From: Limisphaerales bacterium
GTDB taxonomy: Bacteria; Verrucomicrobiota; Verrucomicrobiia; Limisphaerales; UBA11358
Direction of reading: 5' to 3'
Assembly: GCA_027451565.1 (NCBI GenBank)
Contig: DAIDJC010000016.1
Location: 1 to 24,586 of the forward strand
Length of the DNA stretch: 24,586 nucleotides
Shown here: positions 14,796 through 22,681 of the stretch, in pieces
Numbering within the stretch: position 1 is the stretch's first letter
Layout of the letters: every line of letters begins with the position of its first letter
Program-made: the position numbers and the translations under genes
The notes under the pieces: model-generated
Databases searched by the model: none
Told to the model about the DNA's origin: nothing
The model's input: only the letters and a program-made list of their open reading frames with translations

Positions 14796-17120
14796 TCAGG
14801 GCATCACCGTCAAGATCACCTTTTGCAAATCCTCATCCCGGGACGAGGGTCCAACCAAGATGGCAAACTCACCGGGTTCCACCCGGTATTTCATGTCTAT
14901 ATCATAAAAAGCCAGGGAATCTGGGGTGACATCCATACTTACAGTGCGGGTTTCCCCCGGCTTGAGGCTGATTTTTTGGAAACCTTTCAACTCCTTCACG
15001 GGGCGGGTGACCGAACTCACCAAGTCCCGTATGTACATCTGCACCACCTCGGAGCCGCTGCGGAGTCCGGTATTGGTTACATCCACTTTCACGCGGGTGC
15101 TTTCATTTCGACGCAGACGCTGGCGCCCCAAACGAAGGTTTTTGAAGGCAAAGGTGGTGTAACTCAATCCAAATCCAAAGGGATAAAGCGGGGTCGTATC
15201 ATCCCAAAGATAACCCCGGCGCGCCGAGGGTTTGTAATTGTAAAAAACCGGCAAATGCCCTGCGGACCTGGGAATGGAAATGGGAAGTTTACCGCCGGGG
15301 TTGTGATCTCCAAAAAGGACCTCGGCCACGGCATGGCCGCCTTCCTGGCCCAGGTACCAGCATTCCAGGATGGCTGGCACCTGCCCGGCCAATTGGGTGA
15401 TGGCCAATGGGCGGCCATTAAACAAAAGCGCCACCACCGGTTTGCCCAGCGACATGATCGCGCACACCAGCTCATCCTGGCGTCCGGCCATGGCAAGGCT
15501 CGCGCGGTCGCCCAAGTGGCGACGGCTCCAGGCTTCCCTTGATGTCTGTTCATTGCCGCCGATTGCCAGGATCACCACATCGGCCTTCCGCGCCGTTTCC
15601 ACTGCCTCGGCCATGAGCCGCCGGTCCTCATCCGGGCTGGACGCCACGACCTCATCCTGCTGCCACGAGCCTCCCACTGTGATCTTGCATCCTTCCGCGT
15701 GCAACACCCTAATAGCTGGCCCAAGCCGTTCTTGAATCCCCTCCAACACGCTTACATTCCATCGGGGAACGCCGCTGTAACCGCCAAGAAGACTGCGATG
15801 CGCATTAGGCCCGATCACGGCCAGGGTTTTAATTTGGCCGGGATCCAGTGGGAGCAACCCCTTTTCATTTTTCAACAGGGTGATAGTCTCACGCGCGGCC
15901 TGCAAGGCCACATCACGGTGCGTTGCCTGGCCGCACACTTTCGCGGCCTCAGACGGATCCACATAGGGATCCTCAAACAATCCCAGCTTGAATTTCCAAA
16001 AAAGCATGGGCGCCACCAATTCATCCAGTTCGCTCTCGCGCAATCGGCGCGAACGGACCAATTCCACCAAATGCCGGTAGCAATCCATTTCTGGAAACTC
16101 GATATTGACCCCGGCGCGAACAGCCAGCACGGCGGCTTCCTTTTTATCGGCAGCCACATGATGGCCATGGGTGTCTGGGCGGTCGGCCAACTCCCAGATG
16201 GCGTAATAATCGGAAACCACAAAGCCAGTGAAACCCCATTCCTTCCTGAGGACATCCCGCAGGAGCCACCGGCTGGCATGGGAGGGCACACCATCAATCT
16301 CATTGTAACTGGCCATCACACTGGCGGCGCCGGCCTCGTCCAAGCATTCTCTAAACGGTTGGAGAAAGGTTTCTCTCAATACACGCTCTGAAACATTCAC
16401 TGGCGCGCAATTCTGGCCTGATTCAGGCTGCCCATGTGCTGCAAAATGTTTCAATGTCGCCATCACCCTGGTTTTATCCTTGAAAGACCCGTCACCCTGG
16501 AAACCGCGAACTGAAGCCACTCCCAGCCGCCCGTTGAGGTATGAATCCTCCCCGTAGGTCTCCTCAACGCGCCCCCACCTGGGATCCCGCGCGATATCCA
16601 CCACCGGAGTCAGGGCCTGATGCGCTCCACGCGCCCGGGTTTCCCATGCCGTCATTGCGTACAATGACTCCACCAAAGCAGGATTAAAGGTCGCACCCAA
16701 GCCGATTGGCTGCGGAAAACTGGTGGCATCCCGGGCAGCCAGACCATGCAGGCATTCCTCATGAAAAAGCACCGGTATTCCCAGGCGGGAATGCTCACAA
16801 AAGAACCGTTGAATGGCGTTGGTCAATTCTGCCATGCCACGCGCCGTCTGCCCATAGGCAGGGTTGGTTGGATCACTCCCAGCATCGCTGGGCCGACCCA
16901 CCTGTCCCAGCCCGTGCCCATCCTTGAATCCCGCCAACGCTTTGGCCTCGTCAAATTTCCCCTTTTCATCCACCAGCAGCTTCCCCTTCTCCTGCCATAC
17001 GCACATCATCTGTGCCGCCTTCTCCTCAAGCGTCATCCGGGCTAATAGGTCTTTCACGCGTCGTTCCGGCGATAAACGCGGGTTTTTGTAAGGTGGGAGC
17101 TTGGATCGTGACTGGATCAT
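14796..17120 (-). CDS. GH3 beta-glycosidase, probable beta-xylosidase
   Basis: A 774-residue family 3 glycoside hydrolase. The N-terminal TIM barrel shows 'RVKDLLARMTLEEKAAQM' (21-38), 'GIPVLFHEECLHG' (114-126), 'FPQPIGLGATFN' (135-146), 'DPRWGRVEETYGED' (179-192), 'KHFAAHG' (224-230) and the nucleophile in GFVVSDYYAI, Asp304. A second alpha/beta sandwich carries 'LLKNEKGLLPL', 'IAVIGPNA'-like LAVIGPNAHRSLLGGYSG, and 'ILAIGGNEQTSREAWSR' with the likely acid/base Glu. The C-terminal fibronectin-III-like domain begins after 'YPFGFGLSYTTF'. Members are beta-glucosidases or beta-xylosidases; the GH10 and symporter neighbours favour xylosidase. There is no signal peptide, so a cytoplasmic role on imported oligosaccharides is likely. 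It is first in the three-gene operon, 213 bases downstream of the response regulator gene. Confidence 0.93.
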   Translation of the reverse strand: MIQSRSKLPPYKNPRLSPERRVKDLLARMTLEEKAAQMMCVWQEKGKLLVDEKGKFDEAKALAGFKDGHGLGQVGRPSDAGSDPTNPAYGQTARGMAELTNAIQRFFCEHSRLGIPVLFHEECLHGLAARDATSFPQPIGLGATFNPALVESLYAMTAWETRARGAHQALTPVVDIARDPRWGRVEETYGEDSYLNGRLGVASVRGFQGDGSFKDKTRVMATLKHFAAHGQPESGQNCAPVNVSERVLRETFLQPFRECLDEAGAASVMASYNEIDGVPSHASRWLLRDVLRKEWGFTGFVVSDYYAIWELADRPDTHGHHVAADKKEAAVLAVRAGVNIEFPEMDCYRHLVELVRSRRLRESELDELVAPMLFWKFKLGLFEDPYVDPSEAAKVCGQATHRDVALQAARETITLLKNEKGLLPLDPGQIKTLAVIGPNAHRSLLGGYSGVPRWNVSVLEGIQERLGPAIRVLHAEGCKITVGGSWQQDEVVASSPDEDRRLMAEAVETARKADVVILAIGGNEQTSREAWSRRHLGDRASLAMAGRQDELVCAIMSLGKPVVALLFNGRPLAITQLAGQVPAILECWYLGQEGGHAVAEVLFGDHNPGGKLPISIPRSAGHLPVFYNYKPSARRGYLWDDTTPLYPFGFGLSYTTFAFKNLRLGRQRLRRNESTRVKVDVTNTGLRSGSEVVQMYIRDLVSSVTRPVKELKGFQKISLKPGETRTVSMDVTPDSLAFYDIDMKYRVEPGEFAILVGPSSRDEDLQKVILTVMP

Positions 17121-17144
17121 GGCATGAAAAAACGGGCAATATCA

Positions 17145-17157
17145 GTGTTTCAAACAC
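17145..17157. promoter_or_regulatory. 13-nt palindrome just upstream of the GH3 operon
   Basis: GTGTTTCAAACAC is a perfect palindrome around a central C, 24 bases upstream of the GH3 ATG. Its position near the expected transcription start fits a repressor site or a promoter element. It does not resemble the sites near the GntR/LacI regulator. Confidence 0.35.
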
Positions 17158-17183
17158 CTTAGCAACCGTGCAACGCCCCGCAA

Positions 17184-17201
17184 ATACGACATATGGTGGA
17201 T
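17184..17201 (+). promoter_or_regulatory. Putative response-regulator site, GH3 operon copy
   Basis: ATACGACATATGGTGGAT lies 63 bases upstream of the GH3 start. It matches the minus-strand sites at 21639-21656 (14 of 18 positions) and 18123-18140 (12 of 18). The left half, ATACGACAT, is identical to the kinase-upstream copy, while the right half is degenerate. This is the copy that links the xylan operon to the two-component system. Confidence 0.5.
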
Positions 17202-17333
17202 TGCCGGCCTTGGATGCGGAGAATCGCCCGGCCAGAACTGCCGCCCTGAGCCCCCTGCCCGGGCGCCGGTTGGAAATACGTCAAGGTTGCCGCTCTGGAT
17301 CAACTGCACGAATGCGAGGAAGGGCCGGAAAAA

Positions 17334-17996
17334 TCAACCGCGCGGCCCCAGGCGCAAATCGGATTTGGGGATGGCCCGGAGGTATTTGGCCGCCGCCTCG
17401 GTTCGGCATCGCACATGCAGTTTTTCGTAAATATGCATGAGATGGGTGCGGACGGTGGTGAAGCTGATGTTGAGTTTGGAACCAATTTCCTTGTTTGAAA
17501 GCCCCTCTGCCAGCAGCGCCAGGATTTCTGATTCGCGGGCCGAGAGTTGGCTGGTGTCCTCCACCTCGGCGGTTTCCCCAATGAAAGACCTTACAACCAT
17601 GCGCGCGATTTCACTGGTCATGGGCGCTCCGCCGGCCCGGACTTCCGCAATGGCCTCCAGAATTTCCTCATCGTCAGAGCGTTTGAGAACATAACCGCAG
17701 GCTCCGGCTTTCAAGGCTTGGAAAATCATTTTCGTGTCCTTGTAAACGGTCAGCATGATAACCTGCAGACTGGGCAATTTTTCCCGCAGCCGCGCGGTGC
17801 AGACAATTCCAGATTCCCCCGGCAGGTGAATATCCATGAGAACCACGTCCGGTTTATGCTGGGGAATTTTGACCAGCGCCTCCTCGGCTGAGCCGCAGGC
17901 GCAGACACAGGCATTGCCGGGGGCGCCCGCCACAAACTCCGCCAGGTATTGGCGCAGGGTGGCATTGTCCTCAACAATGGCGATGCGGGTTTTCAT
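17334..17996 (-). CDS. NarL/LuxR-family response regulator
   Basis: A 220-residue response regulator starting at MKTRIAIVEDN (17996). In-frame ATGs at 18053 and 18131 would add up to 45 residues without a recognisable domain. The receiver domain (about 3-120) has the acidic pocket EDN (9-11), phospho-acceptor Asp55 in VVLMDIHLPG, Thr83 and Lys105 in YVLKRS. The C-terminal LuxR HTH (about 150-207) reads 'LSARESEILALLAEGLSNKEIG' then 'NISFTTVRTHLMHIYEKLHV'. It should bind DNA as a phosphorylated dimer. The gene follows the sensor kinase on the same strand (159 bases between stop and this start), so they are a cognate pair. The GH3/GPH/GH10 operon lies directly downstream and carries a copy of the 18-nt site, making it the first candidate target. 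Confidence 0.93.
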   Translation of the reverse strand: MKTRIAIVEDNATLRQYLAEFVAGAPGNACVCACGSAEEALVKIPQHKPDVVLMDIHLPGESGIVCTARLREKLPSLQVIMLTVYKDTKMIFQALKAGACGYVLKRSDDEEILEAIAEVRAGGAPMTSEIARMVVRSFIGETAEVEDTSQLSARESEILALLAEGLSNKEIGSKLNISFTTVRTHLMHIYEKLHVRCRTEAAAKYLRAIPKSDLRLGPRG

Positions 17997-18122
17997 GGCG
18001 GCCTGGCCGGACTCCAACCCCAGGGGCGCTGCGGTCAGTTGCGGCATTGACATCCTATGGCAATCCTTGGTCTGGTGCAATGATTCACAATCACAAGCTA
18101 CACCTCGGCCTGGTTCCAGCCT

Positions 18123-18140
18123 ATCGGACATATGTACGAT
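18123..18140 (-). promoter_or_regulatory. Putative response-regulator site between kinase and regulator genes
   Basis: Read on the minus strand, ATCGTACATATGTCCGAT is a palindrome with only one mismatched pair out of nine. It begins 15 bases after the kinase stop and is 69 bases upstream of the alternative regulator start at 18053 (126 bases from 17996). It shares 14 of 18 positions with the site at 21639-21656. It suggests that the regulator gene also has its own autoregulated promoter. Confidence 0.5.
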
Positions 18141-18155
18141 TTATCCGCAGCGGCC

Positions 18156-21100
18156 TCATGCTTTGGCTGGCGCCATGGAAAAGTCCAGACTGATGCAAAC
18201 GATGGTTCCCCGCCCCGGGTGTGACTTCAAATCCGCACTGCCGCCCAACCGCTGCAATCTTTCTGGAATGTTTTTCAAACCCCGTCCGGATTCGATAGAC
18301 TGGGCCGGGTCGAATCCGCAGCCGTTGTCCTCGACCTCAATCTCGAGGATCGTCCCGGTCATTCGAAGATGAAATGCCACCTCGGTCGCCTTTGAATGCT
18401 GGACGATGTTATGAATAATCTCTTTGACAGCCAGGAACAATTCATGGCGCTGGCGCCCATCCAGGGTGACCACAGGAAGGGAGACAGGAATACGAAAACG
18501 GCAGGCAATTCCTGCGCCAGAAAGATAATCGGCCACATAACTGCCAAGGTAATCGGCAAGGGACTGAAGGGAATTTGCCTCAGGATCCACGGCCCAAACA
18601 ATCACATCCAGGGCAGACACAAGGTTGTGGGCCTTTTGGGAAATGGATTTAAACAAACTATTGGAGCGCCCGTCGTGGCCGTGGCCCTTCAGTCCGGTGC
18701 TGGCCATCACCCGAATTTCCGTGAGGCTGGACCCAAGGTCATCGTGCAAATCCCTCGCAATGCGCGAGCGCTCGGCCTCCAGGGCACGCATTCGTTCAGC
18801 CTGCTCACGCCGTGAATGTTCGCGCTCCAGCATCCGGGTGCGCTGCTCGACTTTCCTCCGCAACTGGGTGATCCACAAGGATGCCGCAGCTAGAACGGCC
18901 ACCAGGGCTGCCACGATGAAAAACAGGCGGCGCAGGGTCCACCAGGGCGGGCGCTGCAACAACTGAATATCATGGGGGCGGTTCAATAAAAGCTCAAAAC
19001 CCGAACCATCGCCCATGCTGCCGTTGGCCGGGGTGACATAGACTCCTGTGATGCGCAACCGGCTGCCCAGCGGGAATTCGCCCGCGAGATTGTCTGCCGT
19101 CACGATTTCCGCCCGGTAGTTTCGGAGGCCTGTTTGTAATTCCAACAGCCAGTCATCCCCGGTCCTTTGCAGGCTGATCAATCTTGCCTCCGTCCCCACC
19201 AGCAACCCATCCATGGTCCCATCCCCTTTTCCGGCATCCGGCCATGGCATTGGCGCGGGCAGGTCTCCATGGCCCGTCCTACGCACCACCGCCTCGTGCA
19301 GCACAGGCGCAGGTCCGGCAAGTTCTGGAATGCCCACCACATCCACAAAATCCCCAAGCGCCAATCCGTTCATTCCCGCCGCCACAAACCGAAGCGCGCG
19401 ACCATCCGCCATCAGATAGGCATCCCCGGCGCCCAGGTGCACAATCTGGCCCGAAACCCGCACCCGCTGGAATCCGCTGGCATGAAGGTCAAACCTCAAT
19501 AAATCCCCGATGCTTTTGGCTGGCGCAGAAAACGGCTCGACCGGGGGCAGTTGATCCACCTGAACCTCGGCATTGCGGATTTTGATCATCCCCACCTGGA
19601 CCTGGCGGGTTTTGGAATTCCACTGCGCCAGCAGGCATCCACGGATCCGCACCAGGGTGTTTTCAAAATACTGAAGCTGCCCAGGAGCCACTCCATGAAC
19701 CTCCACATTGATTTTTCCACCATCTGTGAGAAGGGTGATTGTGTTGGATGCCAAGCCCGTGATGATGCCGCGCACCTCCACATATTGCACATCCATGCTG
19801 CCACTCATGAGTTGGTTGTAATTGGGGCGCACTGGAACGGGCATCCTCCCGGAGCCCATCAAATCGAGCGATTGCACCTCCACCACCGGAGCGAAATCAC
19901 CCACTCCCGTCACCCCGCGCACATCCACGAAATCCCCCGCCTCCAAGCCGTCCCGGTAGGAATCGGGAAGCCTGCAAAAAACGCCGCGCGTGTCATCCTG
20001 AACTGTCGCCCCATGCCATTCCACCAACGATGTCACCACACCTCGAATATGCACGGAAAAACCGCGTGCAGCCTCGCTGGCGCTCAACTGCTGCACCTGC
20101 GCAGCCGTGGTCAATGTGGGAGGCAAACCCAAACCCGGCGAGAGTGACCGGCAGTACGCCGGGTTCAATTCCTCCATGCCATCCCTCATTCGACGGCTTC
20201 CCAAAACCTCCACATCTGCCCCGTTGGTCCAACCACGCACATCATCCAGGTGAATGGGCATGGATTCCCCACCTTCGGCCAAAAGCCAGCGACCGTCGGC
20301 CCACTCCAGCCTGCCTCGGAGATGGGCAATGAAATTTCCGGCCTTGCGCCGGTGCAAATCCTCCAGTGAGGCGAGCGGATATTTGTCCCATTGCTCAGAA
20401 GCCAGTCGCTGAAGGTGGACATATTGGGGCCCTGCAATGGACAAGCCTTCAAATTCCATCCTTCCCCCGGGACTGGTCACCTGATGCAAAACCCCCTCCA
20501 CCTGGAGGGTGGCATTCACGAGCAGGGCTGGGCCGAGGGTTGAACCATCCGGGACCCATGCCTGAATCTCACGGTCTCCCACAGCCATGTCCATCTCCAA
20601 CTCATTCCCCGCCAACCCCGCAAATTGGACCACACCGGTTGCAGAAATCCATTGGCCGGAATCCACCCCATTTACGGGGGCGGGCCATTGAATGTTGGAA
20701 ATGGGTATTGGCAGGTTGGTGACCAGCGCCTGAATCTCCGGATGCAGCCCACCCAGGTAGAGTTCGCTCCCATCATCCGACCGCAGCCTGAATTCGTATT
20801 CCCCAGGCTTGTTTACCTGCAGCCGGGCCTTGAAAATCATGGCCACAAACTCCTCTGGGTTTCGCCGCTCAATATCACAAAAAGGGGCTTGCCCTGAAAC
20901 GGATGGCGTGTCATCCAACGCTTCATCCATGCTGGAGGGCGTTTCATTGTAACAAAAATAACGCACCCCCGGGACCGGGCTGGTTCCCTGACCCGAATCT
21001 TCAGGCTCCAGGAAAAGATTGCCCGCCCCCAAAGGTTGGTTGGTGAATCCCGGGCCGGACCATGTCGCCTCCAGCTCTGCCGGATTCTTGGCATTCAAAT

Positions 21101-21566
21101 AAAAAAGCCGGAAAGAGTGAAAACCAGCCTCAAGGTGGATGCGACTGGACTTTTCCTCCACCGAGTGAATGCCTCCGTCATCCACCACGGGCGGCTCTGC
21201 CAGTTCAATCAATCCGGGGCGTCGGATAAGCTCGCACATGCCCAGAGCCATGTGAATGCGCCGACCCGGCAGGCATCCCGGCTGGGGCGTCTCCCACCGG
21301 CATAATTCCACCCCGGAATCATCACGAATGACAAATGTGGATGCCGCAGGATCAGCCGCGCAAATATCGCCGACCAGATCCAGATGACACAAGCAGCGTT
21401 CATGATCCGCCACCGCCAGCCGCAAGGAATGAACATTCGTGACCATAAGGTCCGCAGCAGCCTGCACTGGCAGCATCCCCATTAACAATCCCAAGGCCAG
21501 CCAGGCCAGCCTGCCCGGCCCCACGATGCAGGAAGCACGTCCAGCGCCATCTTCATGGAGATTCAT
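18156..21566 (-). CDS. Large PA14/OB-repeat sensor histidine kinase (HisKA_3 type)
   Basis: A 1136-residue membrane kinase. Residues 1-38 hold a signal peptide or first anchor (hydrophobic 20-37). Residues 39-870 are extracytoplasmic: an OB-like segment (about 45-115, 'FVIRDDSG'), PA14-like halves at about 127-190 ('VVDDGGIHSVEEKS', 'AGFHSFRLFYLN') and 199-275 ('FKARLQVNKPGEYEFRLRSDDG'), then about six OB-like repeats (300-870) with recurring 'V.VRG' strands and 'LEAGDFVDVRG', 'LALGDFVDVVG' loops. A transmembrane helix spans 881-901, followed by a coiled coil to about 935. The dimerisation/phospho-acceptor helix is RDLHDDLGSS with His941 (NarX/DesK type), and the HATPase domain has 'EIIHNIVQHS' (N box), 'VEDNGCGFDP' and 'GRGLKNI'. 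It should sense an extracytoplasmic ligand, perhaps a glycan, and signal to the adjacent response regulator. The ligand is inferred from context only. Confidence 0.9.
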   Translation of the reverse strand: MNLHEDGAGRASCIVGPGRLAWLALGLLMGMLPVQAAADLMVTNVHSLRLAVADHERCLCHLDLVGDICAADPAASTFVIRDDSGVELCRWETPQPGCLPGRRIHMALGMCELIRRPGLIELAEPPVVDDGGIHSVEEKSSRIHLEAGFHSFRLFYLNAKNPAELEATWSGPGFTNQPLGAGNLFLEPEDSGQGTSPVPGVRYFCYNETPSSMDEALDDTPSVSGQAPFCDIERRNPEEFVAMIFKARLQVNKPGEYEFRLRSDDGSELYLGGLHPEIQALVTNLPIPISNIQWPAPVNGVDSGQWISATGVVQFAGLAGNELEMDMAVGDREIQAWVPDGSTLGPALLVNATLQVEGVLHQVTSPGGRMEFEGLSIAGPQYVHLQRLASEQWDKYPLASLEDLHRRKAGNFIAHLRGRLEWADGRWLLAEGGESMPIHLDDVRGWTNGADVEVLGSRRMRDGMEELNPAYCRSLSPGLGLPPTLTTAAQVQQLSASEAARGFSVHIRGVVTSLVEWHGATVQDDTRGVFCRLPDSYRDGLEAGDFVDVRGVTGVGDFAPVVEVQSLDLMGSGRMPVPVRPNYNQLMSGSMDVQYVEVRGIITGLASNTITLLTDGGKINVEVHGVAPGQLQYFENTLVRIRGCLLAQWNSKTRQVQVGMIKIRNAEVQVDQLPPVEPFSAPAKSIGDLLRFDLHASGFQRVRVSGQIVHLGAGDAYLMADGRALRFVAAGMNGLALGDFVDVVGIPELAGPAPVLHEAVVRRTGHGDLPAPMPWPDAGKGDGTMDGLLVGTEARLISLQRTGDDWLLELQTGLRNYRAEIVTADNLAGEFPLGSRLRITGVYVTPANGSMGDGSGFELLLNRPHDIQLLQRPPWWTLRRLFFIVAALVAVLAAASLWITQLRRKVEQRTRMLEREHSRREQAERMRALEAERSRIARDLHDDLGSSLTEIRVMASTGLKGHGHDGRSNSLFKSISQKAHNLVSALDVIVWAVDPEANSLQSLADYLGSYVADYLSGAGIACRFRIPVSLPVVTLDGRQRHELFLAVKEIIHNIVQHSKATEVAFHLRMTGTILEIEVEDNGCGFDPAQSIESGRGLKNIPERLQRLGGSADLKSHPGRGTIVCISLDFSMAPAKA

Positions 21567-21599
21567 TCAAGCCTTATCCTAACCCAAATTCATCCGTCC

Positions 21600-21612
21600 G
21601 GCCAGTCTGGCC
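21600..21612. promoter_or_regulatory. 13-nt palindrome in the kinase upstream region
   Basis: GGCCAGTCTGGCC has perfect 6-base arms around a central T, 33 bases upstream of the kinase ATG. It could be a repressor site or promoter-proximal element; there is no further support. Confidence 0.25.
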
Positions 21613-21638
21613 TGGGCCATGCCTTCTCAATCAAGGTT

Positions 21639-21656
21639 ATCGGACACATGTCGTAT
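21639..21656 (-). promoter_or_regulatory. Putative response-regulator site, kinase/pseudopilin divergent region
   Basis: Read on the minus strand, ATACGACATGTGTCCGAT. It lies 72 bases upstream of the kinase start and 56 bases upstream of the first possible start of the divergent pseudopilin-like gene. It shares 14 of 18 positions with each of the other two copies, so one site could control both the sensor and the pseudopilin/secreted-protein pair. Confidence 0.5.
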
Positions 21657-21712
21657 GGCACGCCGCTGAATTCGGGTTATGATGTTTCTAAATTATCACC
21701 CTGAAAGCGTAA

Positions 21713-22603
21713 ATGAGTTACACGCACCATTATCAGATGGACCACTCCATGATTCCCCGCACATTTTTTAAACGCAGAGCCCGATTTTCCCATCCTGAAT
21801 TTCCAAACCGGGCCTGGGCCGGGGCTTTGACCGCTTTTACCTTGATTGAACTTTTGGTGGTGATTGCCATCATTGCCATCCTGGCAGCCATGCTGCTTCC
21901 GGCCCTCGCAAGGGCCAAATTCCGCGCCAAGGTCATCAATTGCACCTCCAATTTCAAGCAGTGGGGAATCATGGCCAATGTTTATGCCGCGGATGATCCC
22001 ATGGGTCGGCTGCCATCTTTCAATACGACTTCCTCGGGCGGAAACCCCACGGATGTCTCCATTGATTTCCTTACCAACACAGCGGCGTATGGAATGAATG
22101 TGCCCATGTTTTTCTGCCCTGTGCGCCCCGGCGACCTCACGGCCGCAAACACCTGGTTTTTCAACAATGGCATCCCCTACCATTCTGCACTGGGAATCGT
22201 CACCATTGGCCAGTTGAATCAATATTTCACCTCCACCAGCGGGCGATCGGTAAATGGCGGATATGGAAAATTGTTCCATGATTGGTGGGTGCCGCGCCGG
22301 AACATAGGCAACCCAGCCACATTCCCATCGTCCGGATCAGGAACCGTTCCCCCAGGTGCCCTGCCGTGGCCTGTCAAGACCAGCGACACCTCGGCAACCT
22401 GGCAACCCATCATCAGTGACCTGGCGGAAGGCAACGGGTCCACCAACCTCAATTCCATTCCCAACACTGAGGCGCACTTTGAAGGAAATGCCCTGTCTTC
22501 CATCAATGTCGGCTATGCCGATGGCCATGTGGAAACCCACAACCAAGCCAAGGTGGCTTGGCAGTACACAGGGAATGCCGGACAGCAAAGTTATTTTTAT
22601 TGA
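21713..22603 (+). CDS. Second prepilin-type N-terminal cleavage/methylation protein (H...DG pseudopilin-like)
   Basis: A 296-residue protein if it starts at 21713; ATGs at 21737 and 21749 are equally usable and none has a clear ribosome site. A basic leader is followed by the prepilin signature TAFTLIELLVVIAII (about residues 40-54) and a hydrophobic helix ending LLPALARAK. The residue before the cleaved Phe is Ala, not the usual Gly. The body is polar, with 'AYGMNVPMFFCP' and 'FHDWWVPRRN'. Near the C-terminus is H-x14-DG ending NVGYADGHVE, the same spacing as in the protein at 552-1373. It is divergent from the sensor kinase and 78 bases upstream of a secreted protein gene. The role is unknown; assembly into a surface pseudopilus or export with its partner is a guess. 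Confidence 0.85.
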   Translation: MSYTHHYQMDHSMIPRTFFKRRARFSHPEFPNRAWAGALTAFTLIELLVVIAIIAILAAMLLPALARAKFRAKVINCTSNFKQWGIMANVYAADDPMGRLPSFNTTSSGGNPTDVSIDFLTNTAAYGMNVPMFFCPVRPGDLTAANTWFFNNGIPYHSALGIVTIGQLNQYFTSTSGRSVNGGYGKLFHDWWVPRRNIGNPATFPSSGSGTVPPGALPWPVKTSDTSATWQPIISDLAEGNGSTNLNSIPNTEAHFEGNALSSINVGYADGHVETHNQAKVAWQYTGNAGQQSYFY

Positions 22604-22681
22604 TCACAGGCTGTGCTGCCATGGCGCGTCAAACCTTTTAACCATCCACCAGTCCATTCAACCAAACATCCACTAAAAACC

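Noticed and set aside
14823..15542. 239-codon plus-strand open frame opposite the GH3 gene
   Set aside because: Antisense to the GH3 C-terminal domains and without any family signature.
14796..17120. Secreted GH3 enzyme
   Set aside because: The N-terminus (MIQSRSKLPPYKNPRL) has no hydrophobic signal segment, and no better upstream start was found.
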